Source: Oscheius tipulae
Taxonomy: Eukaryota; Nematoda; Chromadorea; Rhabditida; Rhabditidae
Length of the DNA stretch: 64,000 bases
NCBI GenBank assembly: GCA_037178975.1
Contig: JASJZH010000002.1
Coordinates: 3,410,001-3,474,000 of the forward strand
Reading direction: 5' to 3'
A program made the position numbers and the translations under genes. Under the pieces are notes generated by a model, which worked only from the letters and a program-made list of their open reading frames with translations, did no database searches and was not told where the DNA came from. Shown here in pieces: positions 1-12,180 of this stretch (positions are counted from its first letter, which is position 1; each line of letters opens with the position of its first letter).

Positions 1-198
1 AAATAAGCTACAACGTCGACAGTTAGACAGCCAACTTTACTATCTAACTCTTTGACGGAATCAATTCGGATAACTAAATTTTGCGACAACCTTCTAAACA
101 TTTGATCAGTTGTAGTAAGACTTTCCAAGACAAAAATGATTAGATTTTAATTAAAAGCATGAGCGGCTTTGAGACCTTTCCGAAATCTCAAATTTCAG

Positions 199-1582
199 GT
201 CTACAGACACCTCGAATCCGATCGTCACTTTGATTTCTGGAAGGACATTCGCACGATCGTGGACGACGAGCTGAAGCGGACTCAGGCCGAGAGTTCCCGC
301 CGTGCAATTCACGGATCTGTGGCCAGAGATGTCCAACGAATCATTAAGGACAAGTCGATGGCCGATCTGAGCAAACTCGAGCAGGACATTCTGAAGAAGA
401 TCAACTCCGGAGCCGGAGAGGTCTCATACTGGGAGGATGTCTACGGTAGTGTTTTATTTGTCCAATAAATATACGAAATTCAGATCATTTGACGGTGCAT
501 ACTGCTAAAACACGACTAAAGGAGCTGCATCAGCAAATGCTCAAGCTGAAACTGCAACGGATTCGGGAGGAGCAGATGAAACAGATGGCCGATGCCGAGA
601 GTACAGGAGGCCCAAAGCCCAATCCGGCCGCGATTCGACCCTTCATCAAGAAGGAAGAAGATGTCGAAGAGACGGAGGAAGATCTTCAGAAGCAGGTCCG
701 AAAGAAGGTCGACTTAGCCGAACTGGACGATATGGACTTAAATGAGGCCCAACGAGAAGCCAAGTGGAGGGCGCTGACCCCAGAACGACTGGAAATGGCC
801 ACGACGGAGCTCTACGGACGCGGAACATACAGTCCCACCTACGGGGATTTCAACGACACCATGCCAGGTAATTTTTTCAGTTTTCGTTTCAAAAAAGTAA
901 TTTAGGAATCGAGATTCTTGAGGAGGATGATGACGCAAAGAGCCTGTTGGAGAGAAGGGCGAAAAACAAAAAGAAGCCGGAGGGTCCTTCGGTAGGTTTA
1001 TGTCGCTGCTTTCAGTATCAAAAAATTGACTAAATCCCTTCGAGCATAAATAATGAGAACATTTGCAGGCGAACGAGGCGGCGATGATGGCCATAGCTCG
1101 CAAGGGAATGGACGGATCTGAAGCTACCTTCTCGGTCGAGGCTCCCATTCAAGACCAGAACTATCTCTGGTCGGACAAGTATCGTCCGCGCAAGCCGACC
1201 TACCTCAATCGTGTGATGACGGGCTTCGACTGGAACAAGTACAATCAAACCCACTACGACATGGACAATCCGCCGCCGAAAATCGTCCAAGGCTACAAGT
1301 TCAACATTTTCTACCCGGATCTGTTGGATATGAGGAAGACGCCCAGCTACCAGGTCTTCGAGTGCGACGACCCCGATTTCGCCGAGGTCCGCTTCCAGAG
1401 CGGGCCCCCGTATGAGGATATTGCCTTCAAGTTTGTTAATTCTTATTTTTCCAACAAAAATACCTTTCAGAATAGTAAACCGCGAGTGGGAGGTGAATCA
1501 CAAGAACGGCTTCAAGTGCCAGTTCCACAACGGCGTCTTTCAGCTCTGGTTCTCCTTCAAAAAATACCGTTATCGTCGATGA
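199..1582 (+). CDS. CACTIN: Cactin, C-terminal 396 residues (5' part lies before the window)
   Basis: Exons 199-445, 484-867, 906-991, 1069-1430 and 1471-1582 join in phase and end at TGA 1580-1582. Introns are 38, 38, 77 and 40 nt. The product shows the Cactin middle region (VYRHLESDRHFDFWKDI) and the very conserved C-terminal domain (YKFNIFYPDLLDM, then GPPYEDIAFK, then FQLWFSFKKYRYRR at the stop). Cactin is a nuclear, spliceosome-associated protein needed for accurate splicing; it was first described in NF-kB/Cactus signalling. The stretch between holds charged, coiled-coil-like sequence with acidic runs. Bases 1-198 appear to be intron. It is probably the first gene seen of an operon with ALG3, whose ATG lies 125 nt downstream. 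The identification is very secure; only the 5' end is missing. Confidence 0.95.
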
Positions 1583-1707
1583 TCTTGTTACCTTTATACC
1601 CGTCATAAATATTTCGCTCTTCTTTTGTTGTCTTTTCAAATTTTGTTACTTTCCTAACGATACCGTTCGAATTTTCCCCTGAAATAGAAAAAAAAAATGG
1701 ACATTAG

Positions 1708-4127
1708 ATGGGTTTTCGGGAGTCGGCAATCCGGTTACTGGGAACCGTGAATGCCACCGGATTCGTCCTCGTTTCCTTAGCACTGTTCTTCTTGGACACC
1801 GGCGTGACTTATTTCATTATTCAGAAGGTTCCCTGTAAGTGTTGACTGTTTTCCTGTGGAAAAAAGGTTTCAGATACAGAAATAGACTGGTCGACCTACA
1901 TGCAGCAGGTCGAATGCTATTTGAAAAAGAGACAGTTGAATTATTCGCTTATCGAGGGCGATACCGGACCTATTGTGTAAGTTCGGCTATTTTCTAGACT
2001 TGTTGATACAGTAAACAAGAAAACAGTAATCCTGCCTGGAATGAGCCTTTGAAGCTACCAAACTCGACATTTTGGAGCGTGTAGCTACAAGAAGATAGCA
2101 ACGTAGAGTCAGTTCTTGGCTGCAGACGTTGTGTAGAGTCTCGATGTCGCATTCAGGCTAAAAACAAAGAGCCTTAGATGAGTGGCCGAAGGTGAAACTT
2201 CGTGAATCGTAAGTAGCAGAGACTGCGAACATGTTTTGAATTGCGTGTATAGAAAACTCTCGAGACATTATTCGACTATCACAAACATTTTTGATCTCAA
2301 TAGTAGAACAAATGACATACTGTAAAAGCTATAATATAAGCATCCCCTTACGTAAAGGTTCGTGTTTTACATTGACCTTCCCTTTAGAGACAGCCTCTGA
2401 ATCTATTTGTTCAATTACACTGTCCCTTTTTCTAGGAGAACATTTTCAGATACCCAGGCGGTCATTTATCAGTCTACAGCTGGCTGTATTCCTTCACAAA
2501 TGGCGGAAAGGACATTCGGACTGGCCAATTCATCTTCATGGGACTCTACATGCTTAATCTACTCCTCGTTCTTCGTCTCTACTACAAATCTAACAAGGTT
2601 CTGCATACTTTTCTTCTTCTAACCACAAAAATTAAGATTGTGCCGATAGTCCTTCCCTTCCTAGTCATCACCGGCTATCGTATCCATTCTATCTTCGTCC
2701 TCCGCCTCTTCAACGATCCCATTGCCATGTTCTTCTTCTACCTCGCCGCAAATCTTTTCATTTCTCAGTGGTGGTTCTTCGGGTGTCTTTTCTACAGGTA
2801 CCCAGTCTTTTTAGCCTTTTAAACGAAGTTTCAGCTTCGCGGTCTCGATCAAGATGAACGTGCTTCTCTTCGCGCCGGCTCTCTTCTTTGTTCTGCTTCT
2901 CAATAATGGAATGTGGTGGACAGTGGTCTATCTGTCGGTCTGTGCAGTTATTCAGGTATATTCACTTGTTTTTGGAGAGTAATGTCACAATTTTTAGCTG
3001 TATATGGGACTGCCATTCCTCATCTACGACCCAGTCTCTTATCTGAAACGATCCTTCGACCTCGGCCGCGTCTTCTTCTACGAATGGACGGTCAACTGGA
3101 GATTCCTACCTGAAGAGGTGAACTTGTTAGTTTATCTTTTAGAGCAGTAGGCCTGGTCGAATCAAGGCAGATTTCATGTATCATAAAGGTTGCCAAAGAC
3201 CATTTCGGGTTGTATTCAGTTATGTCCTTAAAGTCTTGTCAACAGTACGTGTGAGCCTGGCACTGGAGTTCAGTTAGAAAAGTTGAGTATGAGATCCCTG
3301 AAAGTATGGGAATGAACCAAAAACGCCGACAAACGAACTTCACCAGAAACAATAGCTCCGTTCAGACCTTCCTCGACAAACGCCTTCATATAGCCCTGCT
3401 CCTGTTCCACATCGTCGTTCTCGGCATTTTCGGATTCCACATGTGGTTCAGATCACATGGTGGACTCAAGGCCTCCCTCTTGGAGCTCTCACACGGCATT
3501 AGGACACGGACAGGTGTAGCAGGTAGATCATACTCCATCTATTTTCAATAAAAGAACATGTTCAGAAACACTCTTCGCGCTGTTCTCGGCCAATTTGATT
3601 GGAATCGCCTTCTCCCGTTCTCTCCATTACCAATTCTATAGCTGGTACTTCCACCAACTTCCCTTCCTTCTCTTTTGGAACTCCGGCGATATTCTCACTT
3701 TCAAACAGCTTCTATTCACCTTTTCCAAGTAGGTTTTCCATTTAATAGAAGCCTCAAGCTTGCCTTTTAATTCAATACAAGTACACCTATAAAACGTAGC
3801 CTTTGCTCCCAATGGTTCAGTCGGTTAGCATTCCTACTACAAAACAAAAGGAGTCGGTTCGATTCGCAAAGCTAGTAAAACTTGTTTGTCTGTTCCTAAA
3901 ACTCCCTAGAAACATCTTCTAGGCCTTTTTTTTGTACGTCCGGTTCAAAAGTACAATAAAAATTCATGTTCAGAGGCGGTCTTCTTCTCCTGATCGAATA
4001 TTCTTGGAATACATTCCCCTCGACCCCGACCTCCTCTCTCCTCCTTCACTTCAGCCATGCCGTTATCCTTCTCTACCTCGTCTTCACGCGAGTCGAACGT
4101 TATAAGCGCAAATTTAAGGTCACCTAA
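1708..4127 (+). CDS. ALG3: ALG3, dolichyl-P-Man:Man5GlcNAc2-PP-dolichol alpha-1,3-mannosyltransferase
   Basis: Exons 1708-1834, 1874-1976, 2450-2597, 2637-2797, 2835-2955, 2998-3117, 3366-3513, 3566-3728 and 3974-4127 give 414 residues, close to the usual ALG3 length. Family signatures are plain: [84 protein letters not shown] and the C-terminal [13 protein letters not shown]3 is a multi-pass ER membrane enzyme that adds the first luminal mannose from dolichol-phosphate-mannose to the N-glycan precursor. Intron 3 (2598-2636) is 39 nt and open, so it could be read through, but skipping it restores the family length. The intron at 3729-3973 carries a tRNA-like repeat. AATAAATAAA at 4233-4242 is the likely poly(A) signal, close to the next gene as in nematode operons. 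Confidence 0.95.
3801..3876 (+). repeat. tRNA-like repeat (SINE-like or tRNA pseudogene) in ALG3 intron
   Basis: The sequence has an A-box-like TGGTTCAGTCGGTTAGCA (about 3813-3830) and, about 35 nt later, a B-box-like GGTTCGATTCG (about 3856-3866). These are internal RNA polymerase III promoter elements of tRNAs. No complete acceptor stem can be drawn, so it is better called a tRNA-derived repeat than a tRNA gene. Confidence 0.5.
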
Positions 4128-4324
4128 AAGACTCGGTTAGTCCTCTGTCATCTAGTCATTCCCTCACACTTTTACTTAATCTATGATATGATTTTAAGGG
4201 TATTTAATTTGCGTTACTGTTGAATGGGTATAATAAATAAATTGTTTTTGTAAACTTGAAATAGAAAGCAGACCGATTTCGAACCAATATCTGAACGCAG
4301 TATTGAAGAAAATGGACTTTTCAG

Positions 4325-6113
4325 ATGATTACGAGGCTCCTATGCCGCCCGTCGACTAGCCTAGCCGGCCGATGTCTCTCTTCTGGGCAAAAGACGACGG
4401 AGGAGCCGAAATTGGACACGCTACCGGCACATTTGAGGGTACGTTCTTTTGTGCTATGCGGCAGTAGTTAAAGTCTCACCAGTCCGCAGTTTCTTGCATG
4501 GGTCCAAAGTGTGTAGCCAGTACAGAAAAACGTTTTGATTTCTGCACTACGAAAATCGGCAAAGCTAAGCAATAGATCTATTCGCTCTTTTGAAATTTTA
4601 CAGTTTTGCAACTTTGAGCTTTGAAAAGTTGAATAATCGCTGTATTGAACTTCTGCCCAAGCTGTTCAGCGTTTCTGGGGGAGTCTTAAGTTTCTTGGAC
4701 CCTGAAGATTTTTATTGAGGGTTTAGAAGGCCTTAAAATGTATCTAATTCCCGTTCATTTTCAGGTCTTCGACAGAAAAATGAAGACGGCACAACGGAAC
4801 TGGGCAGTCCGACAGCCGGACTTCGAAGCGGCCCAATATCTGAAGGAAGAGGTCGGATGGCGGATAGCTGATCGAGTTCGTTCTTTTATCCACAAAAAAT
4901 GATCAAAATTAAGGTTTTTGATCTTACAAAATTCAACAAACTGGCTCTGGAAATTGGCTGCGGCGTCGGTCACATCGCCCCGCACATGATCAAGGAGAAC
5001 ATCGGCACACTAGTCCAATGCGACATGAGCCAGTTTATGGTCGAAAAGAGCAAAGGGGCCGAGGATAACGAGGTTTTTAACTTTTTCATACTAGATAAAA
5101 TAAGTCCAGGTAGTAATAGAACGAGTGCACTGCGACGAGGAACAACTCCAGCCATTCGAGGCCAATCAGTTCGACCTCCTGTTAAGCAGTTTGTCAGCCC
5201 ATTGGATCAACGACCTGCCCGGATGGTTCAGACGATGTCACGAGCTGCTCAAGCCCAACTGTCCCCTGCTCGGAGCCATGCTGGCTGCGGATACGCTTTT
5301 TGAACTGCGATGTTCCTTGCAGCTCGCAGAGGTTTGTTTTTTATTTTTTTTTGCCTGTTTAGAAAAATACGATTTCGTGAAAACAAAACATTGAAATCCT
5401 ATGTTTCGGAGCCTTTCTATGTTAAGAAAAACGGTTTGTCATGCTCCGAATTCGGACTCTAGCCCGCGCTCTAACCGTCTGCCCTATTTGAGAAATCTCT
5501 ACCAAACTTGTGAGCACACGGAAATAAGTAAAAATCGTGATTTTAAACAGCTTCTTATAGGAAAACAAACTAATTGTTATGGCAAACCCTATTTTAGATG
5601 GAACGAACAGGTGGTGTCGGTTCTCACATATCGCCGTTCGTTCAGGCTCAGGACGTAGGTGGTCTGCTGAACAAAGCCGGCTTTGACATGATCACATTAG
5701 ATTTGGATGAAATCGAGGTACCTTTGTCTTTTTTGCACAAGAAAACCCCATTCAGGTCGGCTTCCCAAACATGTTTGCCCTTCTGTACGATTTACAACTG
5801 ATGGCCGAGTCGAATTGCACAATCCGACGTAGTCCGACGATTCGAAAAGATGTGTTGGTGGCTGCGGAAGCCATCTATCGAGCTATGTACGCGAAAGATG
5901 ACAAGTTCCCGGCCACCTTCAAAGTCCTTTCGTTCATCGGCTGGAAGCCCGGACAGAATATGCCCAAGCCGGTCAAAAGAGGCTCCCAGAACGTGTCTTT
6001 GAAGGTAGTTTTCGTATTTTTCTGGTATAAAATGAGTTGTTCAGGACCTGAGCAAGATTGTGGAGAATCCGGAGCTGGCCGAGTCCCTAAGCAAGAATAG
6101 GAAGAAAGAATAG
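4325..6113 (+). CDS. NDUFAF5: NDUFAF5, mitochondrial complex I assembly methyltransferase/hydroxylase
   Basis: Exons 4325-4438, 4765-4875, 4914-5072, 5110-5331, 5598-5717, 5756-6004 and 6045-6113 give 347 residues (human 345). The chosen ATG starts a basic, acid-free leader (MITRLLCRPSTSLAGRCLSS), a typical mitochondrial presequence. It directly follows TTTTCAG, a possible trans-splice acceptor. The SAM-binding fold is visible: LALEIGCGVGHIAP is motif I, followed by FDLLLSSLSAHWINDLP, LLGAMLAADTLFELRCSLQLAE and GGVGSHISPF, all diagnostic of the family. The protein acts in the mitochondrial matrix; human NDUFAF5 hydroxylates an arginine of NDUFS7 during early complex I assembly. Intron 4 (5332-5597) holds another tRNA-like repeat. 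A different ATG at 4372 is in the wrong frame for exon 2 and was not used. Confidence 0.95.
5437..5492 (-). repeat. tRNA-like repeat in NDUFAF5 intron
   Basis: Read on the minus strand it has the A-box-like GGGCAGACGGTTAGAGCG followed by a B-box-like GTCCGAATTCGG. Like the elements at 3.8 and 6.4 kb it lies in an intron and lacks a clean cloverleaf. Confidence 0.4.
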
Positions 6114-6243
6114 AAATTGTTTTATTTAGAAATTGAATAGACTTTTTTGTATTCCTGATTGTACCCGTTTCTTCTGTCTTTGAGATACGTCCTGTCATGA
6201 CTCTTCCTTCTTTCAAAAAGTACCGGCTGTCCGAATTATGCTC

Positions 6244-9200
6244 TCACACCAACAGACTTCGACCATTGATGACCGGCGTGTTGTCTTCGGTATCGGTCAG
6301 AGCGAACTCGTTAACAGAGTGATAGTGCCCGATAACTCGACGAGATTCTTGAGGCATTTGGAGCTGAAATTTGACATGTTTCAGTAACAAGAAAAAGATT
6401 GGTGTGAACAAGATTCGAACCCGGGACCTTTTTTTGTAGTCAGCACACTAACTGACTGCGCCATGCAGGGAAAACTGCCTAAGTTGTTTCAGTGGATATT
6501 TTGGCTTGGACAGTCGCCGAAAATACATAAAATATGTCGAAGTCGGAAAGAAAATCTGTACCTGAAAAGAGCTCCGTCGCTGTCTCTCCATGGCAATAGC
6601 ACTGGACAGTCGAATACCAGGAGAAGGAGCATAGTCAGAGCTCAGACGGATTCCAGGAGAAGTAACCTGTCCAAACTGCTCGGAAGCAGCTCTCTCAGAT
6701 ACTGGAGGCCACTGATCGTAGGAGCTGCTTGGGACACCGGAATCACAGCTACTTCCCTCGGTTGGAGAGACCAGGACCGGGGCAAGAGTTGAGGGAACAG
6801 AGTCCTGACTCGTGTTCTTGACTCTGGATGAGGAGGAGAGCCTGGGATTGGGGAGAGGCTCCTCCCGAGGGCGGATTCTCTCATAGATGCTGCCCACATC
6901 GACTGGCAGCTCCTGGAAATTATCGGTTCATCAAAAAATGGCGTCTATACAAAAATAGCTACACATCTTCAGCTACAGTAATCCTAAACTCAACTGATAA
7001 CACAAGTATGGGAAGATCACTAAACGTACTCTTACAATGTCCTTAATCAGTTAAAAGAAGAGTGGTGTGTAACAAAATGGTATCAAAAGGCAACTTACAT
7101 GTCTCCCGTACTTGTCCCTCATTCTATAGTAGTCCTCATCCGAATCCACGTGTTCCCTCACCCTCAACAGAGTTCCACTCTTCGGATCGAAGCTGACCAG
7201 ACTCGTCGTATTGGCACTCGAGGCCAAGGAAGGTCTCTTGTCCTCACTGACGGTCTGCCTTCTTAAATCTTGTTGTTTCTTGAACCTTCCTCCTCCGGTC
7301 TTGTTCGTCTTCACAGGTTTCGTGTAAAAGTCCTCCTTTCGCATATCCTCAGTCTCTGCCGAGGAATAAACATCCGGTTGGGGCTGAAAAGGCGAATTGT
7401 TTAGACTGGGGTGGAGTTTACCATAGACTGGGGTCGAGGCTTGCCCATCTTCTTCTTTTTGTTCTTCAGCTCGGCTTTGGGAGCGGGACGAGGAGGATCG
7501 CGGGGAGATGAAGTGTTGCTGCTCTGAGGGAAGGAGTGGACAATCTCGTTGACTTCCTCGTAGGACGAGTTCATGTAGCCGCTGCTGAAATGGAAAGAGT
7601 TTGAAATTATCAAAAGCAATTGCAGATCGGGATTGTGAGTTCCTCGACGAACCACCTCTCAATACGCGACATCTCTTTCTCTATCTCTGACTCACACATA
7701 GTTGCACAGTTGAACTGAAGCATACCTAATGTCATTGAGCGAGCTTGGAGCCTCCGGAAGAGCTCCCAGTTTCCCTCTCGACAGCTGGGAGTATGCCGAG
7801 GGAAGAGGCGTCTTTGGAACAGCTCGCTTCTCTCTTCGAATCAACAGGATAAGATGGATTGTGAAGACTGTGCAAGTGATAGCCAGTAGGATGTTGAGGA
7901 TTGCCACAATGACTTCTAGCTGGAAGTAGGGGACAGGACACGGTGACTGGACCCATCTGGACCCGGCCAGGTCAAAATGACTGGCACAGCCTGGAGTGTA
8001 GCGGAGCCAGAAGGAGAAAGAGTACGGGAGACCGCCCGAAAGAACCGGGCGCGTTCGATCACCGAACACTCCGAGGTACCTATGTTGTTTTTGTTGAAAA
8101 GGCAAATGAAGGTATTACCATAATGAGATGAGGACATTCTGTGCTATCGCGAAGATACAGGAAACGGAGAAAACGATCAGGAGGGACAGACGTCGTTGAC
8201 AGACTCCGAAGAGACCCGTGATCAGACAGACCAGCTGAAAAGTGGAGAATATGATTGTGTGCTCACAACAAAACGCTGTCAAACATTCAGATCGGGTTAC
8301 GGACATTGTGATCGAGACGGCGATTGGAGGGTAGAAATAGCCTGTCACGACAGTGTGAATTACTAATGAGACTTTCGAACGGGACTCTCTACCTTATGGG
8401 ACAACTTTCAGAGTAATACTGATGAAAGATCAGAAGTCATTAGAGCACCGAATATGTCTTAGGAGTTGCTGCTAGCGAATTAACCTTATTGAAGACGCGT
8501 CTTACGATCTTTAGACTGCATAAAGACGCGGTTGGTTCCCCTTTGACTCACTTGGAGTTGAGCGACAGCGTCGAAAATGAATCATTCTCGAATAACGCGA
8601 ATAAGGACAGAGATTGTGTTCAGAATCCTATACCAAAACAAATGATACTGTTTCACCATTTCCCTGTCACTGTCTCTTCTGATCATTAGGAATGACTACT
8701 CGCTGGTCTCATGCAGAACACAGTTATCTATCTGGAGTCAACCCTCTTGATCTCCTCCTTCTCCTAATCCCCTCTAGGTAAGAATAAGAGTGTGACCTCC
8801 GAGTGGCTCAGAGGAGATCTGTCACAGCCCCCCGTGTATGGGAGGGATTCAATAGCCACCAGCTTGTCAATATTTGTCCAGTGGCTCTGCCCGGTCAGCT
8901 TGTCTTCTGCCTCCTCTCGACCGGCTCCCTTGGAACTTCGGGGAGAGTGAGAGATTACGCTGCCTCTCACAGCTGGCAGTCCGAATTGGGGTGATGGCCG
9001 TCTGATCCCTTGGAATTGTGTCCACAAAATCCGACTGTCTGTGACAGCAGGGAGTGCGACCCAATTCGCATTTCATTACTTTTTTTCCCGCCAAAACAAA
9101 CCGCCGAAGGGGACAGTTGATAAGCTGGAGAGACTGGTCAAAAAGGAGGGAAATTCAAATTTCCTTATCTGGAGAGAGACCACCTAATCTTTTCTTTAAA

Positions 9201-10061
9201 TACCTACAGGACACAACTTTTGGCGGCTTCCTCTCCCCCGTTCCTTTTGATAAGGACCCTCTCACTCCACGTGAACAAACAGAATCGATCTCGGTATCGA
9301 ACACCGGGTAATTAGCATAGAGAGACACACGGGATCGGCCTCGATTTCGCCAGAGGCCAATTACCGGAACACAGTTCGGGGGCTAGGTAGGCGAGAAGAG
9401 CGATGGTTATCTGTCCCAGTTGAAGGTTACGCTGCTTATCAGAGGACGAATTGCGTGTGAAGTCAAGGCACCCTCAGACCGGAGAAGGAGACAGGGGATA
9501 TCGTGTCGTGGGATCTCGGCAAAAACGGGACTTCTTATGAGATAAAAGTCGAAAGGGGAAGTTTTGACAGGGGAAAGTTGAAAAACCGGAAGAGGAGACT
9601 GGAATTTGACAGAACTTCTTTGGTTGTCAGATTGAGTCTCAAATTGGAATCCTCGAAAGCCGTAGTCTACAAGGGCAGCCAGTTCATATCAGAGATAAGA
9701 CTCATGTCAAAAAGGTTTGAACCATTGTCTCTTTCCAGACAGGCTGGAAAAAAAGAAAAGTCTCGTTTGACAGAAGTAACAGCCATAATGAGGCTCTCAG
9801 TTGCCAATTTCCTATAGGGACTATTAGTGAGAGGACCACCTGTTTCACAACACCACACCTTCCAGAGAACATTTTGTGTCAAATTGACTTGAAAATCAAT
9901 GACTTTGGTTCAAGGCAAAGGTAAAAAAAAGTCCCTCGACTCACCTGTACAAGATTGAAAGCGACCGGAATCCATAGTCTGCCAATGAGGTCAAAAACCT
10001 GACGGGCGACGGTCACTAGCAGCCAGAAAGAGAGAAAGGAGCTCAGCCAGACCGTGCTCAT
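6244..10061 (-). CDS. NKAIN-like (Na+/K+-ATPase beta-subunit interacting) four-pass membrane protein with a long tail
   Basis: Seven exons in minus order, 9945-10061, 8119-8234, 7726-8079, 7422-7584, 7099-7383, 6562-6912 and 6244-6363, give 501 residues with all phases consistent. Four hydrophobic segments occupy roughly residues 1-20, 30-50, 60-80 and 145-170. The first 170 residues match the NKAIN family (RQVFDLIGRLWIPVAFNLVQ, then LVCLITGLFGVCQ, then YFQLEVIVAILNILLA). Vertebrate NKAINs are about 200 residues and bind the Na,K-ATPase beta subunit. Here a further 330 residues of Ser/Pro-rich cytoplasmic tail follow, with a tandem SPGIRLSS-type motif. Intron 1 is long (8235-9944) and may hold regulatory sequence. 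The tail ends 130 nt from the convergent NDUFAF5 gene. Confidence 0.82.
6401..6472 (-). repeat. tRNA-like repeat in intron of NKAIN-like gene
   Basis: On the minus strand TGGCGCAGTCAGTTAGTG matches an A box and GGGTTCGAATC is an excellent B box, at tRNA spacing. The presumed T-stem is mismatched and the acceptor ends do not pair, so this looks like a tRNA pseudogene or tRNA-derived SINE head rather than a working tRNA. Confidence 0.5.
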
Positions 10062-10694
10062 GTCATAGCTTGTCTCTCTTTTTCAAAAAAAGCGAAGAAA
10101 TAAATCTTTCTCTCGAGAGGGAGAGAGGAGTCGGCACAGAAGGCTAATCTGACCAGTCGGCTGCCTGGAGCCCCGCCCCTGGTGGTCGCAGAGCGCCGGT
10201 GAGTTTATTTTGGCCGTCTCTCTCTCTCGCATATTGGGGTGGATCATTATGAATCGGACACAGGAGGTCGACTCTCTGACAACTGATCTCTCAATTGGTA
10301 TACTACTGTTCCTGTCTGAACAGTTCTGTCATACAACTATCAATTGGCGCCAGGAGGCAAACAATCGTATCAAACAGTGATTCAGCATTCCTTTTCAACA
10401 GAATTGGATCCTTTTTGCGGCACAGTACAACCCACATCAACAGCCTTATTAATCATCTCCAAAACGGCCGGCGATCAGCCGCAAAAACACCTATCTGTTC
10501 CGATCGCAATTGTAGTAAACGGTCGTTTAAACGATTTGGGAGAAATCGGAAAATGGAGAGAGGGAGAGTAGATAAAAGGAGGAACATACTAAGTGACTTC
10601 TAGCAGATCGGAGGAGCTGACCGTTTTCGCCTGAAAACAACAAATTGGTAGGGTTCTATGAGTTCGATTCACTGTTCTAGTCTTGGCATTGGCT

Positions 10695-11145
10695 GTTGCT
10701 TTCCAAGTGTTGGTAGATCTACCCAGACCACTGATCAAAAATCGATGCAGGACAAACCTCGAAATTTGGTCTTGCAGAATGAAATATTAAAGATTCTTTT
10801 GTTCAACCGCTCTTCTCCGACTGTCCGACGTTTGGTTCTTTTCGTTTCTTCTGGAGCTGTGACAGATGTTCTTTCCTCTGGCAAAGACAAACATCATCTG
10901 AAAATGCATTTTAGGGTATTCCGAGTGGGCATCTGTACATCTACCCAGAGCGCTAATCAGAAAGGGAAGAAGAACCTACCACGGAATCGAAACTTCCAGT
11001 GTGAAAGCATCCAGGTTGATGTCGCGTGAAAATGACACAAATTGCTAAGGTTCTCCGATTGTCAAGCACTGGTGGCATCGGCAGATCTACCGAAGCCACT
11101 GATAGAAAAGAGAAGTAGGGCCGACCTCGAAATTGGATCACATCG
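10695..11145 (+). repeat. Three degenerate copies of a short motif
   Basis: Around 10710, 10935 and 11080 similar sequence recurs. In translation the copies read like GRSTQTTDQK...PRN, GICTSTQSANQK...PRN and GRSTEATDRK...PRN. At DNA level they share patterns such as AGATCTACC, CCACTGAT and ACCTCGAAAT. They may be remnants of a tandem coding repeat. No family was recognised. Confidence 0.35.
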
Positions 11146-12180
11146 TTCAGTTTCTCTTGTCCAAATATCCTTCCTCTTGATAGCTGTCCAGATTCACTCG
11201 TTTTCCTCTTGAATGGCCGATTCCAGTTGCTTTCATTCTTCCTTGGGATTGATACTTTTGCTTCTCTCTCAGTGGCAAGTGGTTTCTGAAAGTGACATGT
11301 TGCTCATATTCTATGTACTCTGTTTACTGCATTGGGTACCAGCTACAGATCAAGAGAAGAAGTAGGAACTGTAGAAAGCGGTCTCCCTCTTTCAGACACT
11401 TGGGCAGCTGTTCGTTAGGTCTCGGTTCGTCCAACCCAGATAGCGTCAGAGTCGTTCAGGGGCATCGATCCGGGTAGCCCAGCAAAATTCGGCTGTTCTT
11501 CCAGACTTCTTGTTGCCGCTCTGAAATGGCCTCGTCTGTCTGCATCTATTTTTCACTAGTCAGGCTTATGGACAACTGCAGAATTCATTCATCACACTTC
11601 GAAGACATCTTGTTGGGTGTCGCTAGAGAAGGATTCAGTTTGAGAAACATGGCTCTTTCTTGGGGACATTGAATACAGCAAGATCGGTAGCATCCAATTG
11701 AATTAGAAAGCTGTTTCAAAAAGAAAAGATTGGGCAAAAATAGCTCTACTCACCCATGTATAGAGATCAGAAGTCATAAGTCAAAAATCTAAAGCACTAG
11801 TCAAAAAAGGGGGATTTAAAACGCAAAAACGCTGTTCAACTCTCGGGAAGCGCACATCCCGGCCGATTTCTGAAAAACAGTAAGCGCAGTATTGTAGCAC
11901 TTGATAAGTTGTGTTCTCAGATGAGGCCCGATTTCTCAGAACTTCTTTATCGTCGAGCTGTGAGCGCTCCAAAAACATCATTTTTGCGATTTTTGCCAAC
12001 TTCCGGTACTACCACAGCTCTCCCGAGTTGATTTAGGCAAATCGGACGAAAAGGGCCGAATCTGGGCTATAAATCCTGTATAGAACAAGAAAGGCACAAT
12101 AAAATTTTTTTGAGAAACTTGAACTTTATTGGGTTCGGGTCAAAAATCTTGAGGCAAAACAAACTTTCTCGATTATGCAT

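Larger units (their letters stand above)
1582..4324 (+). promoter_or_regulatory. Probable three-gene trans-spliced operon junctions (Cactin-ALG3-NDUFAF5)
   Basis: Cactin ends at 1582 and ALG3 starts at 1708 behind the acceptor-like CATTAG. ALG3 ends at 4127, has AATAAATAAA at 4233-4242, and NDUFAF5 starts at 4325 immediately after TTTTCAG. These short gaps, with a poly(A) signal and then a splice acceptor next to the downstream ATG, are the classic layout of nematode operons processed by spliced-leader trans-splicing. No spliced-leader gene lies in this window, so the operon is inferred from spacing and signals only. Confidence 0.6.

Noticed and set aside
2598..2636. Reading through the 39-nt ALG3 intron as coding
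   Set aside because: It is open, but the extra 13 residues are absent from ALG3 proteins and removing them restores exact family spacing.
1708..4127. Idea that this multi-pass gene was meckelin (TMEM67)
   Set aside because: The joined exons match ALG3 from end to end ([24 protein letters not shown]), so meckelin was dropped.
4372..4440. Start of NDUFAF5 at the downstream ATG (MSLFWAKDD)
   Set aside because: Its frame does not join to exon 2; the upstream ATG at 4325 gives a mitochondrial presequence and the right phase.
6401..6472. Functional tRNA gene
   Set aside because: A and B boxes are good but the acceptor and T stems do not pair.
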